Counted from the first letter of the stretch, positions 10,828 through 19,788 are shown. The stretch: 64,000 bases of DNA from Candidatus Flavonifractor intestinigallinarum (GCA_019119165.1 DWXO01000047.1:1-64000); one strand, 5' to 3'. Notes: generated from the letters alone by a model not told the origin. Numbers and translations are program-made.

Positions 10828-11091
10828 TTACTCAAAGCTGTTGTTCTCCGCCCGCCGCAGCAGGGTGGCGGCGGAGAGCTGGCACAGGTAGACCACCGGC
10901 GGTCCCGCCTGCCCGGCGCACAGCACAAAGGAGCGGGGCAGATCGTCGGACACGTTGACCAGCCGTCCCTCCTTCTCCGCCCGCTCCAGAAAGGAACGGG
11001 TCAGATGGGAGGAGGAGGTGTTGTCCAGATCGAACAGCCCCACCACGTCCCCGAAGGGCACCACCACGTTCTGACCGATGTGGAGATACAT
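10828..11091 (-). CDS. remB: RemA/RemB-family (DUF370) regulator
   Basis: 87 aa. The N-terminus [28 protein letters not shown] and the segment [14 protein letters not shown] match the DUF370/RemA family, whose Bacillus members control biofilm-matrix genes by binding DNA as oligomeric rings. The location between recF and gyrB is that of Bacillus yaaB (remB), which supports the RemB label. GAAGGAGGGC precedes the ATG. It follows the upstream small membrane-protein gene with no gap, its start codon abutting that gene's stop, so the two are likely translated together. Confidence 0.85.
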   Translation of the reverse strand: MYLHIGQNVVVPFGDVVGLFDLDNTSSSHLTRSFLERAEKEGRLVNVSDDLPRSFVLCAGQAGPPVVYLCQLSAATLLRRAENNSFE

Positions 11092-11403
11092 CTACTTGCC
11101 CTCCTTCTTGTCCCGGACGATTTTGGGCCGCCACAGCCAGCGGTACAGCTTCCAGCCCAAAAACAGCCCCACAAAGAAACCCAGGGCAGGCAGGCCGGGG
11201 ATAAAGAGCAGCTGGGTCACCGGGGAGTTGTCCGACTCCCACAGGTTGAGCCGGTGGACCACAATGGCGGCCGTCACCAGAACAGCAGCCACCGGGGGAA
11301 TCAGCTTCCACAGCTTGCTTCCCTTCCGGGTGAACTGGCACACCAGAAACTCCAGCAGAAAGCCCCCAACCAGGGGGACCAGGGCAAGGATCAAAAGTAT
11401 CAT
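11092..11403 (-). CDS. Small membrane protein of unknown function between recF and remB
   Basis: 103 aa with three predicted transmembrane helices (about residues 1-22, 34-50, 66-88) and a basic C-terminus WRPKIVRDKKEGK. I do not recognise a family. The ribosome-binding site CAGGAGAAGCC lies just before the ATG. The gene is sandwiched between recF and remB on the same strand and abuts remB directly, so it belongs to the same operon. A role in envelope or matrix regulation would be guesswork. Confidence 0.7.
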   Translation of the reverse strand: MILLILALVPLVGGFLLEFLVCQFTRKGSKLWKLIPPVAAVLVTAAIVVHRLNLWESDNSPVTQLLFIPGLPALGFFVGLFLGWKLYRWLWRPKIVRDKKEGK

Positions 11404-11443
11404 AGGCTTCTCCTGAATCTCATCTGTAGCACGGGCCGGTTTG

Positions 11444-12550
11444 TCACCCCACCAGAGCGCCGTTTTGAATGTGGAAGGTCCGTCCCTCCCCCAGCCGGTC
11501 CAGGCTCATTTCCTCGCAGCAGGTGATGAAAACCTGGCCTCCGTTGATGCGTTTGAGGACAAATTCCTGCCGTTTATGGTCCAGCTCGCTGAGCACGTCG
11601 TCCAGCAGCAGCACCGGCCACTCCCCCGTCTCCTGGAAGAAAATTTCCCGGGAAGCCAGCTTGAGAGACAGGGCCGCCGTCCGGGTCTGGCCCTGGGAGG
11701 CAAAGGTTTTGGCGCTCACCCCGTCCAGTTCCACCATCAGATCGTCCTTGTGGGGCCCAGACAGGCACTGGCGGGCCTCCAGCTCCGCCTTCCGGTGGGA
11801 ATTCTGGTGCTGGATCAGCTGTTCCAGCAGGGTACGGGTGGGAGCCAGGGGGTCGTCAATGGTGCTCACCGTCTGATAGCCCAGCCCCAGCTCCTCCCGT
11901 CCCCCGGAGAAATCCCGGTGGATGGGGGGCGTCACCTCCCGGAGCCGCTTGATGAAGTAGGCCCGGTAGTGGATGAGCATGGCCCCGGTCTGGGCCATGC
12001 GCAGATTGAACTCGTCCAGGGTGTCCAGCAGGGAGGGATGCTCCTCCCAGTCCCGCAGAATCCGGGTCTTGTGTTCGTAAAGCCGCCGGTACTCCGCCAG
12101 CGCCTCGGCATATCTGGGCCGCAGCTGGCAGATGCAGTCGTCCAGGAACCGGCGGCGCACCGCCGCACCCTCCCGGATGAGCCACAGATCCTCGGGGCAG
12201 AAGAGCACCGTGTTGAGCACCCCCGCCAGCTCCCCGGCGGTCTTTAATTTCACGCCGTTGGAGAAGAGCTGCCGCCGCACCCCCCGGCCCAGCCGGGCCT
12301 CCAGGGTGAAGTCCCGCCCCCGGGAGAAGACCTCCGCCTTTACAAAGGCGCGGTCCACTCCCATCTGGATCAGCTCCCGGTCGTACCGGGCCCGGTGGGA
12401 GGAGGCGGTGGACAGGTAGGCGATGCCCTCCAGCAGGTTGGTCTTGCCCTGGGCGTTCTCCCCCCAGATCACATTGACGTTGGGAGAAAAGCTTCCCTCA
12501 AAGTGGAGATAATTGCGAAAAAAGTCCAGGCAGACCGATTTTACGATCAT
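11444..12550 (-). CDS. recF: DNA replication and repair protein RecF
   Basis: 368 aa, an SMC-like ATPase that with RecO/RecR loads RecA at single-strand gaps. Walker A is [18 protein letters not shown] near residue 30. The signature segment [31 protein letters not shown] and Walker [13 protein letters not shown] are all present. The start at 12550 ([14 protein letters not shown]) overlaps the stop codon of the S4-domain gene (ATGA), which shows translational coupling and overrides the longer ORF. Confidence 0.96.
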   Translation of the reverse strand: MIVKSVCLDFFRNYLHFEGSFSPNVNVIWGENAQGKTNLLEGIAYLSTASSHRARYDRELIQMGVDRAFVKAEVFSRGRDFTLEARLGRGVRRQLFSNGVKLKTAGELAGVLNTVLFCPEDLWLIREGAAVRRRFLDDCICQLRPRYAEALAEYRRLYEHKTRILRDWEEHPSLLDTLDEFNLRMAQTGAMLIHYRAYFIKRLREVTPPIHRDFSGGREELGLGYQTVSTIDDPLAPTRTLLEQLIQHQNSHRKAELEARQCLSGPHKDDLMVELDGVSAKTFASQGQTRTAALSLKLASREIFFQETGEWPVLLLDDVLSELDHKRQEFVLKRINGGQVFITCCEEMSLDRLGEGRTFHIQNGALVG

Positions 12551-12759
12551 AAAACTTCCACGCGCAGGTCGTCCAGGGTGACCACGTCGCCGGGGCGCAG
12601 CTTCTTGCCCCGCATGGTACACACCTCCCCGTTGACCTGGACCTCTCCGTCCTGGATGCGCTCCTTGGCCTCCCCGCCGGTCTCCACCAGACCCTCAAAT
12701 TTCAGCAGGGATTCCAGCTTGATAAATTCCGTTGTGATTTTGGATTGAATGGTTTTCAT
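12547..12759 (-). CDS. yaaA: S4-domain RNA-binding protein YaaA (RlbA-like)
   Basis: 70 aa with a single S4 RNA-binding domain ([49 protein letters not shown]). The small S4 protein encoded directly before recF is conserved in Bacillota (B. subtilis YaaA, linked to ribosome assembly). Both ends overlap neighbours by ATGA: its start overlaps the thioesterase stop and its stop overlaps the recF start. Confidence 0.9.
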   Translation of the reverse strand: MKTIQSKITTEFIKLESLLKFEGLVETGGEAKERIQDGEVQVNGEVCTMRGKKLRPGDVVTLDDLRVEVL

Positions 12760-13196
12760 GCCTCAGAACTTCTCCCTTCTTCGTGCAGGGATTGCAGCAA
12801 TGTCCACAGCTGGGGCAGGGCCTTTTTCAGGGCCACCGGCCGGGCCTTGGCCCGGTCGTAGAAGAAGTGGCCGGAGGTGCCCTCCGCCCGCAGCTCCCCG
12901 GTGTCCGCGTTGACCATTTTATAGGACAGCTGCATTTTGGCGGGAGACAGGGACTCCACCGCCATATGGATGGCGATTGTCTCCCCAAACCGGGTCATGG
13001 AGCGGTACTGGCAGCTCACGTCGGTGACGGCAAAGTCGATGCCCGCGTCCACCGCATTGTGGTAGCTCCAGCCGATCTGGTCCATAAAGTCGGTGCGGGC
13101 CTCCTCCATCCATAGGATATAATTTCCATGGTGGACGATGCTCATGCCGTCGGTCTCATAAAATTGAACCTTGTGCAGGTAAGGATGCAATTCCAA
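12756..13196 (-). CDS. Hotdog-fold acyl-CoA thioesterase (YbgC/FadM-like)
   Basis: 146 aa. The motif [27 protein letters not shown] is the 4-hydroxybenzoyl-CoA-thioesterase-type active site, with the catalytic Asp in ETD and the HHGNY helix. It is expected to hydrolyse acyl-CoA; chain specificity is unknown. The start is set at TTG 13196 because AGTGAGGAAAACATC lies directly upstream. The longer ATG ORF (13241) only gains codons from a family B repeat and has no ribosome-binding site. It is coupled by ATGA overlap to yaaA, an unusual insertion of a thioesterase gene into the dnaN-recF operon. Confidence 0.82.
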   Translation of the reverse strand: MELHPYLHKVQFYETDGMSIVHHGNYILWMEEARTDFMDQIGWSYHNAVDAGIDFAVTDVSCQYRSMTRFGETIAIHMAVESLSPAKMQLSYKMVNADTGELRAEGTSGHFFYDRAKARPVALKKALPQLWTLLQSLHEEGRSSEA

Positions 13197-13223
13197 GATG
13201 TTTTCCTCACTTTCTGAGGGATT

Positions 13224-13300
13224 ACGGGCGGATGTGGGCATCCGCCCCTACGTCAACGTCCCCAATCTGGTTGTAGGGGCCGATGCCTTCATCGGCCCGT
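13224..13300. repeat. Family B repeat pair, copy B3
   Basis: GGGCGGATGTGGGCATCCGCCCCTAC and, facing it, GTAGGGGCCGATGCCTTCATCGGCCC. They lie between dnaN and the thioesterase gene. Confidence 0.8.
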
Positions 13301-13321
13301 CGATAACAGACCTCATTGCCC

Positions 13322-14434
13322 TTATTCCCCGGCCTTCAGGCGGACGGGAAGTACCATATACAGGAAATTCTCCTCCCCCTCGGTGGGCAGGATGACGCAG
13401 GGGGACACGCTGGTGGACAGCTCCAGCCGCACCTTGTCGGCGGGGGCGGCCTTGAGGGCGTCCATCAGATACTTGTTGTTGAAGCCGATCTCCAGCCCCC
13501 TGCCGTCGCCGGTGACGGGGCACTGGTCGTAGGCGTCGCCGATGGCGGTTTTGGTGGAAATTTTCATCAAACCGTCCTCAAAGACACACCGCAGAGGACA
13601 TTTCAGCTTCTCGGTGATAATGAGGGAGACGCGCTCGATGGAGGACAGCAGCGCCCGGGTCTCGCCCTCCAGGCAGATGTCGTTGCTGCGGGGGATGGCC
13701 TGGCGGTAAGCCAAAAACTCGCCCTCCAGCCGGCGGGTCACCAGCATGGTGGAGCCGGCCTTGAACATGACGTGCCGGGCGCCCTGGGTCACCGACACCG
13801 GCTCGTCGCAGTCGGTGCAAATTTTTTCCACCTCGGACAGGGCGGAGCCGGGGACCACGAAGGAGAATTCCGGGGCGCCGTCCTTCTTGTCGATGGCCTC
13901 ATGGCGGAGGGCCAGCCGGAAGCCGTCCACCGACACCACGGTGAGGCCGTTTTCGTCGGCCTCAAAGAGGGAGCCGGTGTGGACCGGGCGGCTCTCGTTG
14001 TCGCTGACGGCAAAAATGGTCTGGGAAATCATGGCTTTCAGCTTGGACTGGGACAGGGTGAGGGAGTTCTGATATTCCACCGTGGGCAGCTCGGGGAACT
14101 CCTCCGGGTCGGTGCCCAGGATGTTGAACTCACTGGGTCCACAGGTGATGTGGACCATATAGTTGTTGGTCTGGAAGGTAACGATGTCGTCGGGCAGCTT
14201 CCGGATGATCTCGCCAAACAGCCGGGCGGCCAGCACCAGGGTGCCGGTCTCGCTGATGTCGGCAGGCACGATGGTGCGGATTCCGGTGTCCAGGTTATAG
14301 CCGGTGAGCCGCAGCTCCTGACCGGCCTCCAGCAGAATGCCCTCCAGAGCGGGAATGGAGCTCTTGGGGGAGACGGCACGGGAGGCGGTGGAGATGGCGG
14401 ATTGCAGCAGTGCCTTTTCGCAGGAAAATTTCAT
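13322..14434 (-). CDS. dnaN: DNA polymerase III beta sliding clamp
   Basis: 370 aa; forms the ring-shaped dimer that tethers replicative polymerase to DNA. Three clamp domains can be followed (MKFSCEKALLQSAISTASRAVSPKSSIPALEGILLEA; LKAMISQTIFAVSDNESRPVHTGSLFE...TVVSVDGFRLALR; and FNNKYLMDALKAA...CVILPTE). The start at 14434 is preceded by GGAGGAACG; the longer ORF runs through the DnaA-box region and is rejected. It lies immediately downstream of dnaA, as expected at oriC. Confidence 0.97.
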   Translation of the reverse strand: MKFSCEKALLQSAISTASRAVSPKSSIPALEGILLEAGQELRLTGYNLDTGIRTIVPADISETGTLVLAARLFGEIIRKLPDDIVTFQTNNYMVHITCGPSEFNILGTDPEEFPELPTVEYQNSLTLSQSKLKAMISQTIFAVSDNESRPVHTGSLFEADENGLTVVSVDGFRLALRHEAIDKKDGAPEFSFVVPGSALSEVEKICTDCDEPVSVTQGARHVMFKAGSTMLVTRRLEGEFLAYRQAIPRSNDICLEGETRALLSSIERVSLIITEKLKCPLRCVFEDGLMKISTKTAIGDAYDQCPVTGDGRGLEIGFNNKYLMDALKAAPADKVRLELSTSVSPCVILPTEGEENFLYMVLPVRLKAGE

Positions 14435-14780
14435 ATTTGTTCGTTCCTCCGTTTCGTGGGGAGAGGGAGGGCTCCCCGGGATCTCTCGCGCTCCTCCGGA
14501 GAGAGGAGGGATATAGTTCGTAATAGTAAGCCGTAGGGGAAAACATTGTGGAAAAGTGGCGAAACTCCTTGTGGCCCATGGTTCGGCCCGTCCACAGGGG
14601 GTGTGGACAAAAAAGAGGGGGTTTCCACAGGGGAAAAGGAGCAAAAAAGTTTTCCACATCCCCTTTTCCACATCTCCCCGAATGGAGGTGGAAATGTGGA
14701 AAGGAGTCTGGAAACCGGATTTCCAGTCGAAATCCAGTTTCATTCATATTTATGCAAGAATATTCAGAGGCCATTCAGCC
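14435..14780. other. dnaA-dnaN intergenic region with DnaA-box cluster (part of oriC)
   Basis: A 346-nt gap holding at least six DnaA-box-like 9-mers: TGTGGAAAA (14547), TGTGGACAA (14602), GTTTCCACA (14621), TTTTCCACA (14650), TTTTCCACA (14664) and TGTGGAAAG (14695). An AT-rich stretch lies next to dnaA (14735-14780, CATTCATATTTATGCAAGAATATTC). This matches the incC side of a bipartite Bacillota origin. The exact unwinding site cannot be fixed by eye. Confidence 0.8.
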
Positions 14781-16097
14781 TTATTCATACCGGGCGTTGA
14801 TGTTGGCGTTGATGTCCTTGATGACTTCTGCAATTTCGGGGCTCTGCTTGGTCAATTTCTCGATACGGTCGATGGAGTGCATGACGGTGGTGTGGTCCCG
14901 GTTGTCAAATTCCTTGCCGATCTCCTTCAGGGACAGGTTGGTCATGCGGCGGATCTGATACATGGCGATCTGGCGGGCCAGGGCGGTGTCCTTGGTGCGG
15001 CCCTGCCCCCGGAGGGCCTCCTCGTCGATGTTGTAGAACTTGCTGACCTCGTCAATGATGATCTCGGGCGAGGGGAGAAACTCCGCCTTGTCCTTGAACA
15101 TATCCCGGACGGCCCGGGTGACGGTGTCCACGTCCACGCTCTCCCCCATCAGCTCCTGGAAAGCCAGGATCTTGTTGACGGTGCCCTCGATCTGCCGCAC
15201 ATTGGAGGTGATGTTTTCCGCAATATACTGGAGCACGGGATCGGGCAGGTTCATGCCCCGGCGGATGGCCTTGGTCTTGATGATGGCCACTCTCGTCTCG
15301 TAGTCGGGGGGCTGGATGTCCACGGGCAGGCCCCACTCGAACCGGGTGCGCAGCCGGTCGTCCAGCCGCAGCATCTCCTTGGGGGGGCGGTCGGCGGTGA
15401 ACACGATCTGCCGCTTGGCCTCGTACAGGGTGTTGAAGGTGTGGAACATCTCCTCCTGGGTGGATTCACGGCCGGCGATAAACTGCACGTCGTCCATGAG
15501 GAACACGTCGGCGGAGCGGTATTTCTCCCGGAACTCGGGGTTGCGCCCCTCCCGGATGGCCTGGATCAGCTCGTTGGTGAAGGAATCTCCCTTGATATAC
15601 ACGATGCGGAAGTCGGGATGGGACTGGTGGATCTTGTGGGCGATGGCGTAGAGCAGGTGGGTCTTACCCAGGCCGGACTCGCCGTAGATGAACAGGGGGT
15701 TGTAGGTCTGGGCGGGCTGTTCCGCCACCGCCAGGGCGGCGGCGTGGGCGAACTTGTTGGAGGCGCCCACCACGAAGCGCTCGAAGGTGTACTCCTCGGT
15801 GCCCGGGAGGAACAGATCGTCGTTTTTCTTCTTGCCGTAGCCCTCCAGCTCCCCCTCCCCCAGCACCACCACCTCAAAGTCGGAGGAAAACAGCTCATGG
15901 AGGGCCTTCTGGATGTTGGGGATGTAGCGGGAGTTGATGATGTCCCGCTTGAAGTTGGTGGGGGTGTGGAGCACAAACCGGTTGGACTCCAGCGCCACGG
16001 GGGTGGCGTCGTCAAACCAGGTGTTGATGGCGGTGGCTGTCATTTCCCCCTCCATCAGAGAGAGGACCTTGGCCCAGAGATCGGCCGGTAGATTCAC
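14781..16097 (-). CDS. dnaA: Chromosomal replication initiator protein DnaA
   Basis: 438-aa AAA+ initiator. The N-terminal domain I is NLPADLWAKVLSLMEGEMTATAINTWF; Walker A is GESGLGKTHLLYAI and Walker B is VFLMDDVQFIAG; sensor/arginine elements DDRLRTRFEWG follow. The C-terminal DNA-binding domain carries the DnaA signature RMTNLSLKEIGKEFDNRDHTTVMHSIDRI. The start is GTG at 16097 with AAGAGGTGG upstream. A promoter overlapped by a DnaA box lies at 16233-16261, which suggests autorepression. The ORF-track start at 16175 lies in the leader. Confidence 0.97.
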   Translation of the reverse strand: MNLPADLWAKVLSLMEGEMTATAINTWFDDATPVALESNRFVLHTPTNFKRDIINSRYIPNIQKALHELFSSDFEVVVLGEGELEGYGKKKNDDLFLPGTEEYTFERFVVGASNKFAHAAALAVAEQPAQTYNPLFIYGESGLGKTHLLYAIAHKIHQSHPDFRIVYIKGDSFTNELIQAIREGRNPEFREKYRSADVFLMDDVQFIAGRESTQEEMFHTFNTLYEAKRQIVFTADRPPKEMLRLDDRLRTRFEWGLPVDIQPPDYETRVAIIKTKAIRRGMNLPDPVLQYIAENITSNVRQIEGTVNKILAFQELMGESVDVDTVTRAVRDMFKDKAEFLPSPEIIIDEVSKFYNIDEEALRGQGRTKDTALARQIAMYQIRRMTNLSLKEIGKEFDNRDHTTVMHSIDRIEKLTKQSPEIAEVIKDINANINARYE

Positions 16098-16232
16098 GGA
16101 AAGACCACCTCTTTTGTAGAATGGATGGCCGCTGCGGGCGCAGCAAAACAAGACCTTGAAAGCAAAGGCTCTCAAGACCTGGACGGTGGTGCTGCCGCCG
16201 GCGGCGGGCGTACAAATAATTTAACGAATAAC

Positions 16233-16261
16233 ATTATAGCAAATCACCCTGTGGAAAGCAA
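16233..16261 (-). promoter_or_regulatory. dnaA promoter overlapped by a DnaA box
   Basis: TTGCTT, a 17-nt spacer and TATAAT on the minus strand. The DnaA box TGTGGAAAG (16250-16258) covers the -35 and spacer, and two more boxes lie upstream at 16287-16307. This is the expected layout for DnaA autoregulation. Confidence 0.75.
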
Positions 16262-16307
16262 CGATACAATTATAAAAAGAAACTACTTTTCCACACAGAT
16301 TTCCACA
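16250..16307. other. DnaA-box cluster upstream of dnaA (second part of oriC)
   Basis: TGTGGAAAG (16250), TTTTCCACA (16287) and ATTTCCACA (16299) within 58 nt, in an AT-rich context (ACAATTATAAAAAGAAACT). Together with the dnaA-dnaN cluster this suggests a bipartite origin. The remainder of the 527-nt dnaA-rpmH gap holds the dnaA leader and the rpmH promoter and leader; I see no other gene in it. Confidence 0.7.
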
Positions 16308-16475
16308 CAGTCTGACGGTGGAGGTTGGCCGGCCATAGGGGCCGCCTCTGCCCGGAGCCGCAAAAAGAATGGGGCGGAAGGGCTTATGCGTGGGGGTGTG
16401 TGCAACAGGGGCCACAAGATATGGTATTTTCCCGCCGGACCCGGAAAAAAACCAAAAAAGAAACCAAATTAGTGG

Positions 16476-16505
16476 TTGACAGGCCATTTTAAAATAGGCT
16501 ATAAT
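16476..16505 (+). promoter_or_regulatory. rpmH promoter
   Basis: TTGACA, an 18-nt spacer and TATAAT lie 120 nt before rpmH on the plus strand. The leader contains a GC-rich hairpin around CCGCAGCCGAAAGGCTGTTG. Confidence 0.85.
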
Positions 16506-16624
16506 ACCATGTGCATCATGTAAACTGGTATGGTGTAAAGCAGTTTCATTTGACGACCGCAGCCGAAAGGCTGTTGTGGTGGGCGGGGAGACCCGCTTGA
16601 TTTTTGTACAGGAGGTGTCCCAAC

Positions 16625-16759
16625 ATGGTTCGTACCTATCAGCCCAAGAAGCGCCAGCGCTCCAAGGAGCACGGGTTCCGTAAGCGTATGCGTACCGCCA
16701 ACGGCCGCAAGGTCCTGGCCCGCCGCCGCGCGAAGGGCCGCGCCCGTCTGACCCACTGA
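16625..16759 (+). CDS. rpmH: 50S ribosomal protein L34
   Basis: 44 aa, [24 protein letters not shown]...[12 protein letters not shown], the full conserved L34 sequence pattern; too short for the ORF track. AGGAGGTG precedes the ATG. It is the first gene of the rpmH-rnpA-yidD-yidC-khpB operon that leaves the origin opposite to dnaA. Confidence 0.97.
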   Translation: MVRTYQPKKRQRSKEHGFRKRMRTANGRKVLARRRAKGRARLTH

Positions 16760-16860
16760 TGGGTCCGCAAATGGAATAGGGCATTTCATAGGGGCGGGGG
16801 AGCTTTTCCCACCGCCCCTGCGCAGCATACGGAAGTTTGGACCGGGAAAGGAGGACCGCC

Positions 16861-17208
16861 GTGGAGCACACCATATCCCTCAAGCAAAATCATGTGTTCC
16901 GCCGCCTGTACAGCAAGGGCAAAAGCGCGGTCAATCCCTGTCTTGCACTCTATTGCCGGAAGAACAACTCCCCCCGCAGCCGTCTGGGCATCACCGTGGG
17001 GGTGAAGGTGGGCAAGGCGGTGGTGCGCAACCGCACCCGCCGCCGCATCCGGGAGGCCTATCGCATCCATGAGGACCGCTTCCTGCCGGGCTACGACCTG
17101 GTGGTGGTGGCCCGGGTCCGGGCCGGCCACAGCCGGTACCGGGAGGTGGAGCGCAGCCTCCTCTCTCTGGCGGACAAGCTGGGTCTGCTCCGAAAGGGGG
17201 AGGCCTGA
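16861..17208 (+). CDS. rnpA: Ribonuclease P protein component
   Basis: 115 aa; the protein subunit that assists the RNase P ribozyme in tRNA 5'-end maturation. The RNP signature [20 protein letters not shown] is intact, and the N-terminal [17 protein letters not shown] forms the leader-binding cleft. The start is GTG at 16861 with AAAGGAGGACCGCC upstream; the ORF-track TTG start eight codons earlier has no proper spacing. It ends one nt before yidD. Confidence 0.94.
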   Translation: MEHTISLKQNHVFRRLYSKGKSAVNPCLALYCRKNNSPRSRLGITVGVKVGKAVVRNRTRRRIREAYRIHEDRFLPGYDLVVVARVRAGHSRYREVERSLLSLADKLGLLRKGEA

Positions 17209-17209
17209 A

Positions 17210-17428
17210 TTGAAGCGCCTTCTTCTGGCCCTCATCCGGTTTTACCGCAAGCATATCTCTCCCGCCCGTCCCCCCTGCTGCCGTTTCATTCCCACCTGCT
17301 CCCAGTATGCGCTGGAGGCGGTGGAGAAATACGGTGCGCTCAAGGGGGGCTTTTTGGCCATTCGCCGTATTCTCAAGTGCCAGCCCTTCCATAAGCAGGA
17401 ATCCATCGAGTACGACCCCGTGCCGTAA
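17210..17428 (+). CDS. yidD: Membrane protein insertion efficiency factor YidD
   Basis: 72 aa, [60 protein letters not shown], a complete YidD with the conserved [11 protein letters not shown] and RILKCQPF motifs. The start is TTG at 17210 with AGGGGGAGG upstream, 1 nt after the rnpA stop. The ORF track lists the same frame from an earlier spurious start. The product is a peripheral membrane protein thought to help YidC/Sec insertion. Confidence 0.92.
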   Translation: MKRLLLALIRFYRKHISPARPPCCRFIPTCSQYALEAVEKYGALKGGFLAIRRILKCQPFHKQESIEYDPVP

Positions 17429-17459
17429 CGGCAAGACAATGTAACTTGGAGGCGCACAA

Positions 17460-18788
17460 ATGGAAATCATCCTCACCCCCTTTGCGTGGCTGCTGAAAGC
17501 CTTTTACAGCTTCTGCGGCAGCTATGGCCTGGCTCTGGTGTTCTTTGCCCTGGTGGTCAAGGTGGTGCTCTTTCCCCTCTCCCTGAAGGGCAAGCGCAGC
17601 ATGATCCAGATGAACATTCTCCAGGGCCAGATGCAGAAGCTGCAGAAGCAGTACGGCAAGGACCGGCAGCGCTATAATCTGGAGGTTCAGAAGCTGTATC
17701 AGAAGGAGAAGATCAACCCCATGGGCGGCTGCCTGTGGTCCTTCATCCCCCTGCTCATCCTGATGATCCTCTACCCCATCATCCGCGAGCCCATCCACTA
17801 TATGATGGGCATCAACGACGCCAACTCCCTCAACGCCATTGCCCAGGCCGTGGGTTGGAGCACCCATGCCGTGGACATGGGCTGGATCAAGGAAGCCGCC
17901 GATACCTTCACCAACAGCGGCTATAACCAGCTGTATCTGGCCTCCCTCATCAACGCCGACAACCTGTCCGCGGTCCAGCAGGCGGTCACCGCCGCCGGCG
18001 GCGCGGGCGCCAACGTGTTCTCCATCAACTTCAGCCTGTTTGGTCTGGTGGACCTGTCCCAGGTGCCTCAGCTCCAGTTCTGGACCATTGCCGGCGGCTT
18101 CGGCCTGTTCCTGCTGCCGGTGATCTCCGCTGTGTCCGGCGTGCTCTTCTCCCTCATCTCCATGAAGACCAACGCCATCAACAAGCAGAGCGCCCAGGCG
18201 GCCAACAGCGGCTCCGCCAAGACCATGCTCATCATCTCCCCCCTGATCTCCCTGTGGATCGGCTTTGCCATGCCCGCCGCCCTGTGTCTCTACTGGGTGG
18301 CCAACAACCTGCTGAGCATGATCCAGGAGTTCCTGTGCAGCCGTATCCTGAAGAAGGACTACGAGGAGGCCGCCCGCAAGCAGGCCGAGCGTGAGCGCCA
18401 GGAGAAGGAAGAGGAGAAGGAGGAGCGCCGCCGCAAGGCCGAGGAGCGGGCCCGCCGCATTGAGGAAGAGAAGCTCAACCGCGGCAAGAAGAAGAAGGCC
18501 GAGAAGAAGCACGAGGACGAGGAGAAGATCCCCGGCATCGTGAAGGAGTACAGCTGCGTGGGCCTGCGTCAGTACGCCCGCGGCCGGGCCTATGATCCCT
18601 ACCGCTACAGCGAGGACGGCCCCACCTGCTACCCCGGCGAGGCCCCCATTTTCGGCAGAAAGCCGGACAAGTCCGCCCCCGTGGAGGAGGAACCCGCGCA
18701 GGAGACCCCCGCTCTGGAGGCCGTCCCCCAGGTTGACGCCTCTGCCGCTGACACCCCTGCCGCCGGTGACGGCGAAACCAAGGAATAA
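17460..18788 (+). CDS. yidC: Membrane protein insertase YidC/OxaI
   Basis: 442 aa. The five-helix YidC core spans about residues 1-290, with the cytoplasmic hairpin MIQMNILQGQMQKLQKQYGKDRQRYNLEVQKLYQKEKINPMGGCLW after the first helix. Unlike many Bacillota YidC proteins, no lipoprotein signal peptide is seen; the chain begins directly with a hydrophobic helix. A long charged C-terminal tail (about 295-442) starts as a Lys/Glu/Arg-rich coil (AERERQEKEEEKEERRRKAEERARRIEEEKL) and ends acidic and Pro/Ala-rich. Such tails can contact ribosomes, which is inference here. TTGGAGGCGC lies before the ATG. Confidence 0.93.
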   Translation: MEIILTPFAWLLKAFYSFCGSYGLALVFFALVVKVVLFPLSLKGKRSMIQMNILQGQMQKLQKQYGKDRQRYNLEVQKLYQKEKINPMGGCLWSFIPLLILMILYPIIREPIHYMMGINDANSLNAIAQAVGWSTHAVDMGWIKEAADTFTNSGYNQLYLASLINADNLSAVQQAVTAAGGAGANVFSINFSLFGLVDLSQVPQLQFWTIAGGFGLFLLPVISAVSGVLFSLISMKTNAINKQSAQAANSGSAKTMLIISPLISLWIGFAMPAALCLYWVANNLLSMIQEFLCSRILKKDYEEAARKQAERERQEKEEEKEERRRKAEERARRIEEEKLNRGKKKKAEKKHEDEEKIPGIVKEYSCVGLRQYARGRAYDPYRYSEDGPTCYPGEAPIFGRKPDKSAPVEEEPAQETPALEAVPQVDASAADTPAAGDGETKE

Positions 18789-18826
18789 CGGCGCCTGCCG
18801 TTGATTCATAAGGAGAGATACCCAAA

Positions 18827-19567
18827 ATGCTGAAATGGATCGAGAGCACCGGCAAGAGCGAGGAGGCCGCCATCGAGGCCGCCCTGCAGAAGCTGGGCAT
18901 GGATCGGGACGAGGTATCTGTGGAGGTCCTGGAGCGGGCCAAGTCCGGCTTCCTGGGGATCGGCAGCTGTCCCGCCAAAGTGAAAGTAACCTACGAGGCC
19001 CCCGCCCCCGTGGAGGAAAAGGCTCCCGTTGCCCAGCCCGTTCAGGAGGAGAAGCCCGCCCCCGCTGTGGAGGCTGAGGCCCCCGCCGCCGCCCCCGCCC
19101 AGGGGGAGAAGGCTGAGCAGATTGACGCCTTCCTCACCGGCCTGCTGTCCCACATGGGGGCCCAGGCCAAGCCGGTAATCAAAATGGACGAGAACGGCAC
19201 CTACCAGGTGGAGCTGGTGGGCCAGGACCTGGGCGGCCTCATCGGCCGCCGGGGCGAGACCCTGGACGCCATCCAGCAGCTCACCGGCTATGCCGTCAAC
19301 CACGGCCAGTCCAAGCGTGTCCGCATCCATGTGGACGCCGAGGGCTACCGGGCCAAGCGGGAGGAGTCCCTCATCCGTCTGGCCCACAAGGTGGCGGGCA
19401 AGGTGGTCAAGTACCGCCGGAACGTGACCCTGGAGCCCATGAACGCCTATGAGCGCCATGTGATCCACACCGCCCTCCAGGATACCCCCGATGTGACCAC
19501 CTACTCCATCGGTACCGAGCCCAACCGCCGGACCGTGGTGGCCTACAGCCGGGGCGAGCACCGGTAA
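18827..19567 (+). CDS. khpB: RNA-binding protein KhpB/Jag
   Basis: 246 aa with the three Jag parts in order: Jag_N (residues 1-52, MLKWIESTGKSEEAAIEAALQKLG...AKSGFLGIG), an Ala/Pro/Glu-rich linker to about 100, a KH domain with GGLIGRRGETLDAIQQLTGYAVN, and an R3H domain near the C-terminus (NAYERHVIHTALQDTPDVTTYSIGTEPNRRTVVAY). It is the usual partner of KhpA and neighbour of yidC. In most Bacillota mnmE and mnmG follow; here mnmE is absent from the window and mnmG lies inverted 6 kb away. Confidence 0.94.
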   Translation: MLKWIESTGKSEEAAIEAALQKLGMDRDEVSVEVLERAKSGFLGIGSCPAKVKVTYEAPAPVEEKAPVAQPVQEEKPAPAVEAEAPAAAPAQGEKAEQIDAFLTGLLSHMGAQAKPVIKMDENGTYQVELVGQDLGGLIGRRGETLDAIQQLTGYAVNHGQSKRVRIHVDAEGYRAKREESLIRLAHKVAGKVVKYRRNVTLEPMNAYERHVIHTALQDTPDVTTYSIGTEPNRRTVVAYSRGEHR

Positions 19568-19572
19568 GACCT

Positions 19573-19788
19573 TCAAAAAAGTGACAAAGTCACTTTTTTG
19601 AGCAGGATGCAGCCCGCCGCGCGCATAATTGCTCCGCCCATGGCGAAGCAATTCCACACTTGCGGGCTGAGAAGTGTTTTCCCCGACGTACTTGTCGCCG
19701 GGGAAAACGGATTTGACTTTATTTGCGCCTGCGGGCGCAAACTCTGCGAGGCTGAAAGGACCCTGAGCCAATGGCTCAGGGTCCTTTT
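19573..19788. terminator. khpB terminator and cluster of inverted repeats
   Basis: Five palindromes in 216 nt. The first (TCAAAAAAGTGAC-AAA-GTCACTTTTTTGA, 19573-19601) is a terminator in both directions. Then comes a nested structure in which AGCCCGC...GCGGGCT encloses AATTGCT..AGCAATT (about 19608-19670). GTTTTCCCCGACG..CGCCGGGGAAAAC and TTTGCGCCTGCGGGCGCAAA follow. The last (AAAGGACCCTGAGCC-AAT-GGCTCAGGGTCCTTTT, 19755-19788) again looks like a terminator. No reading frame of note is present. Confidence 0.7.
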
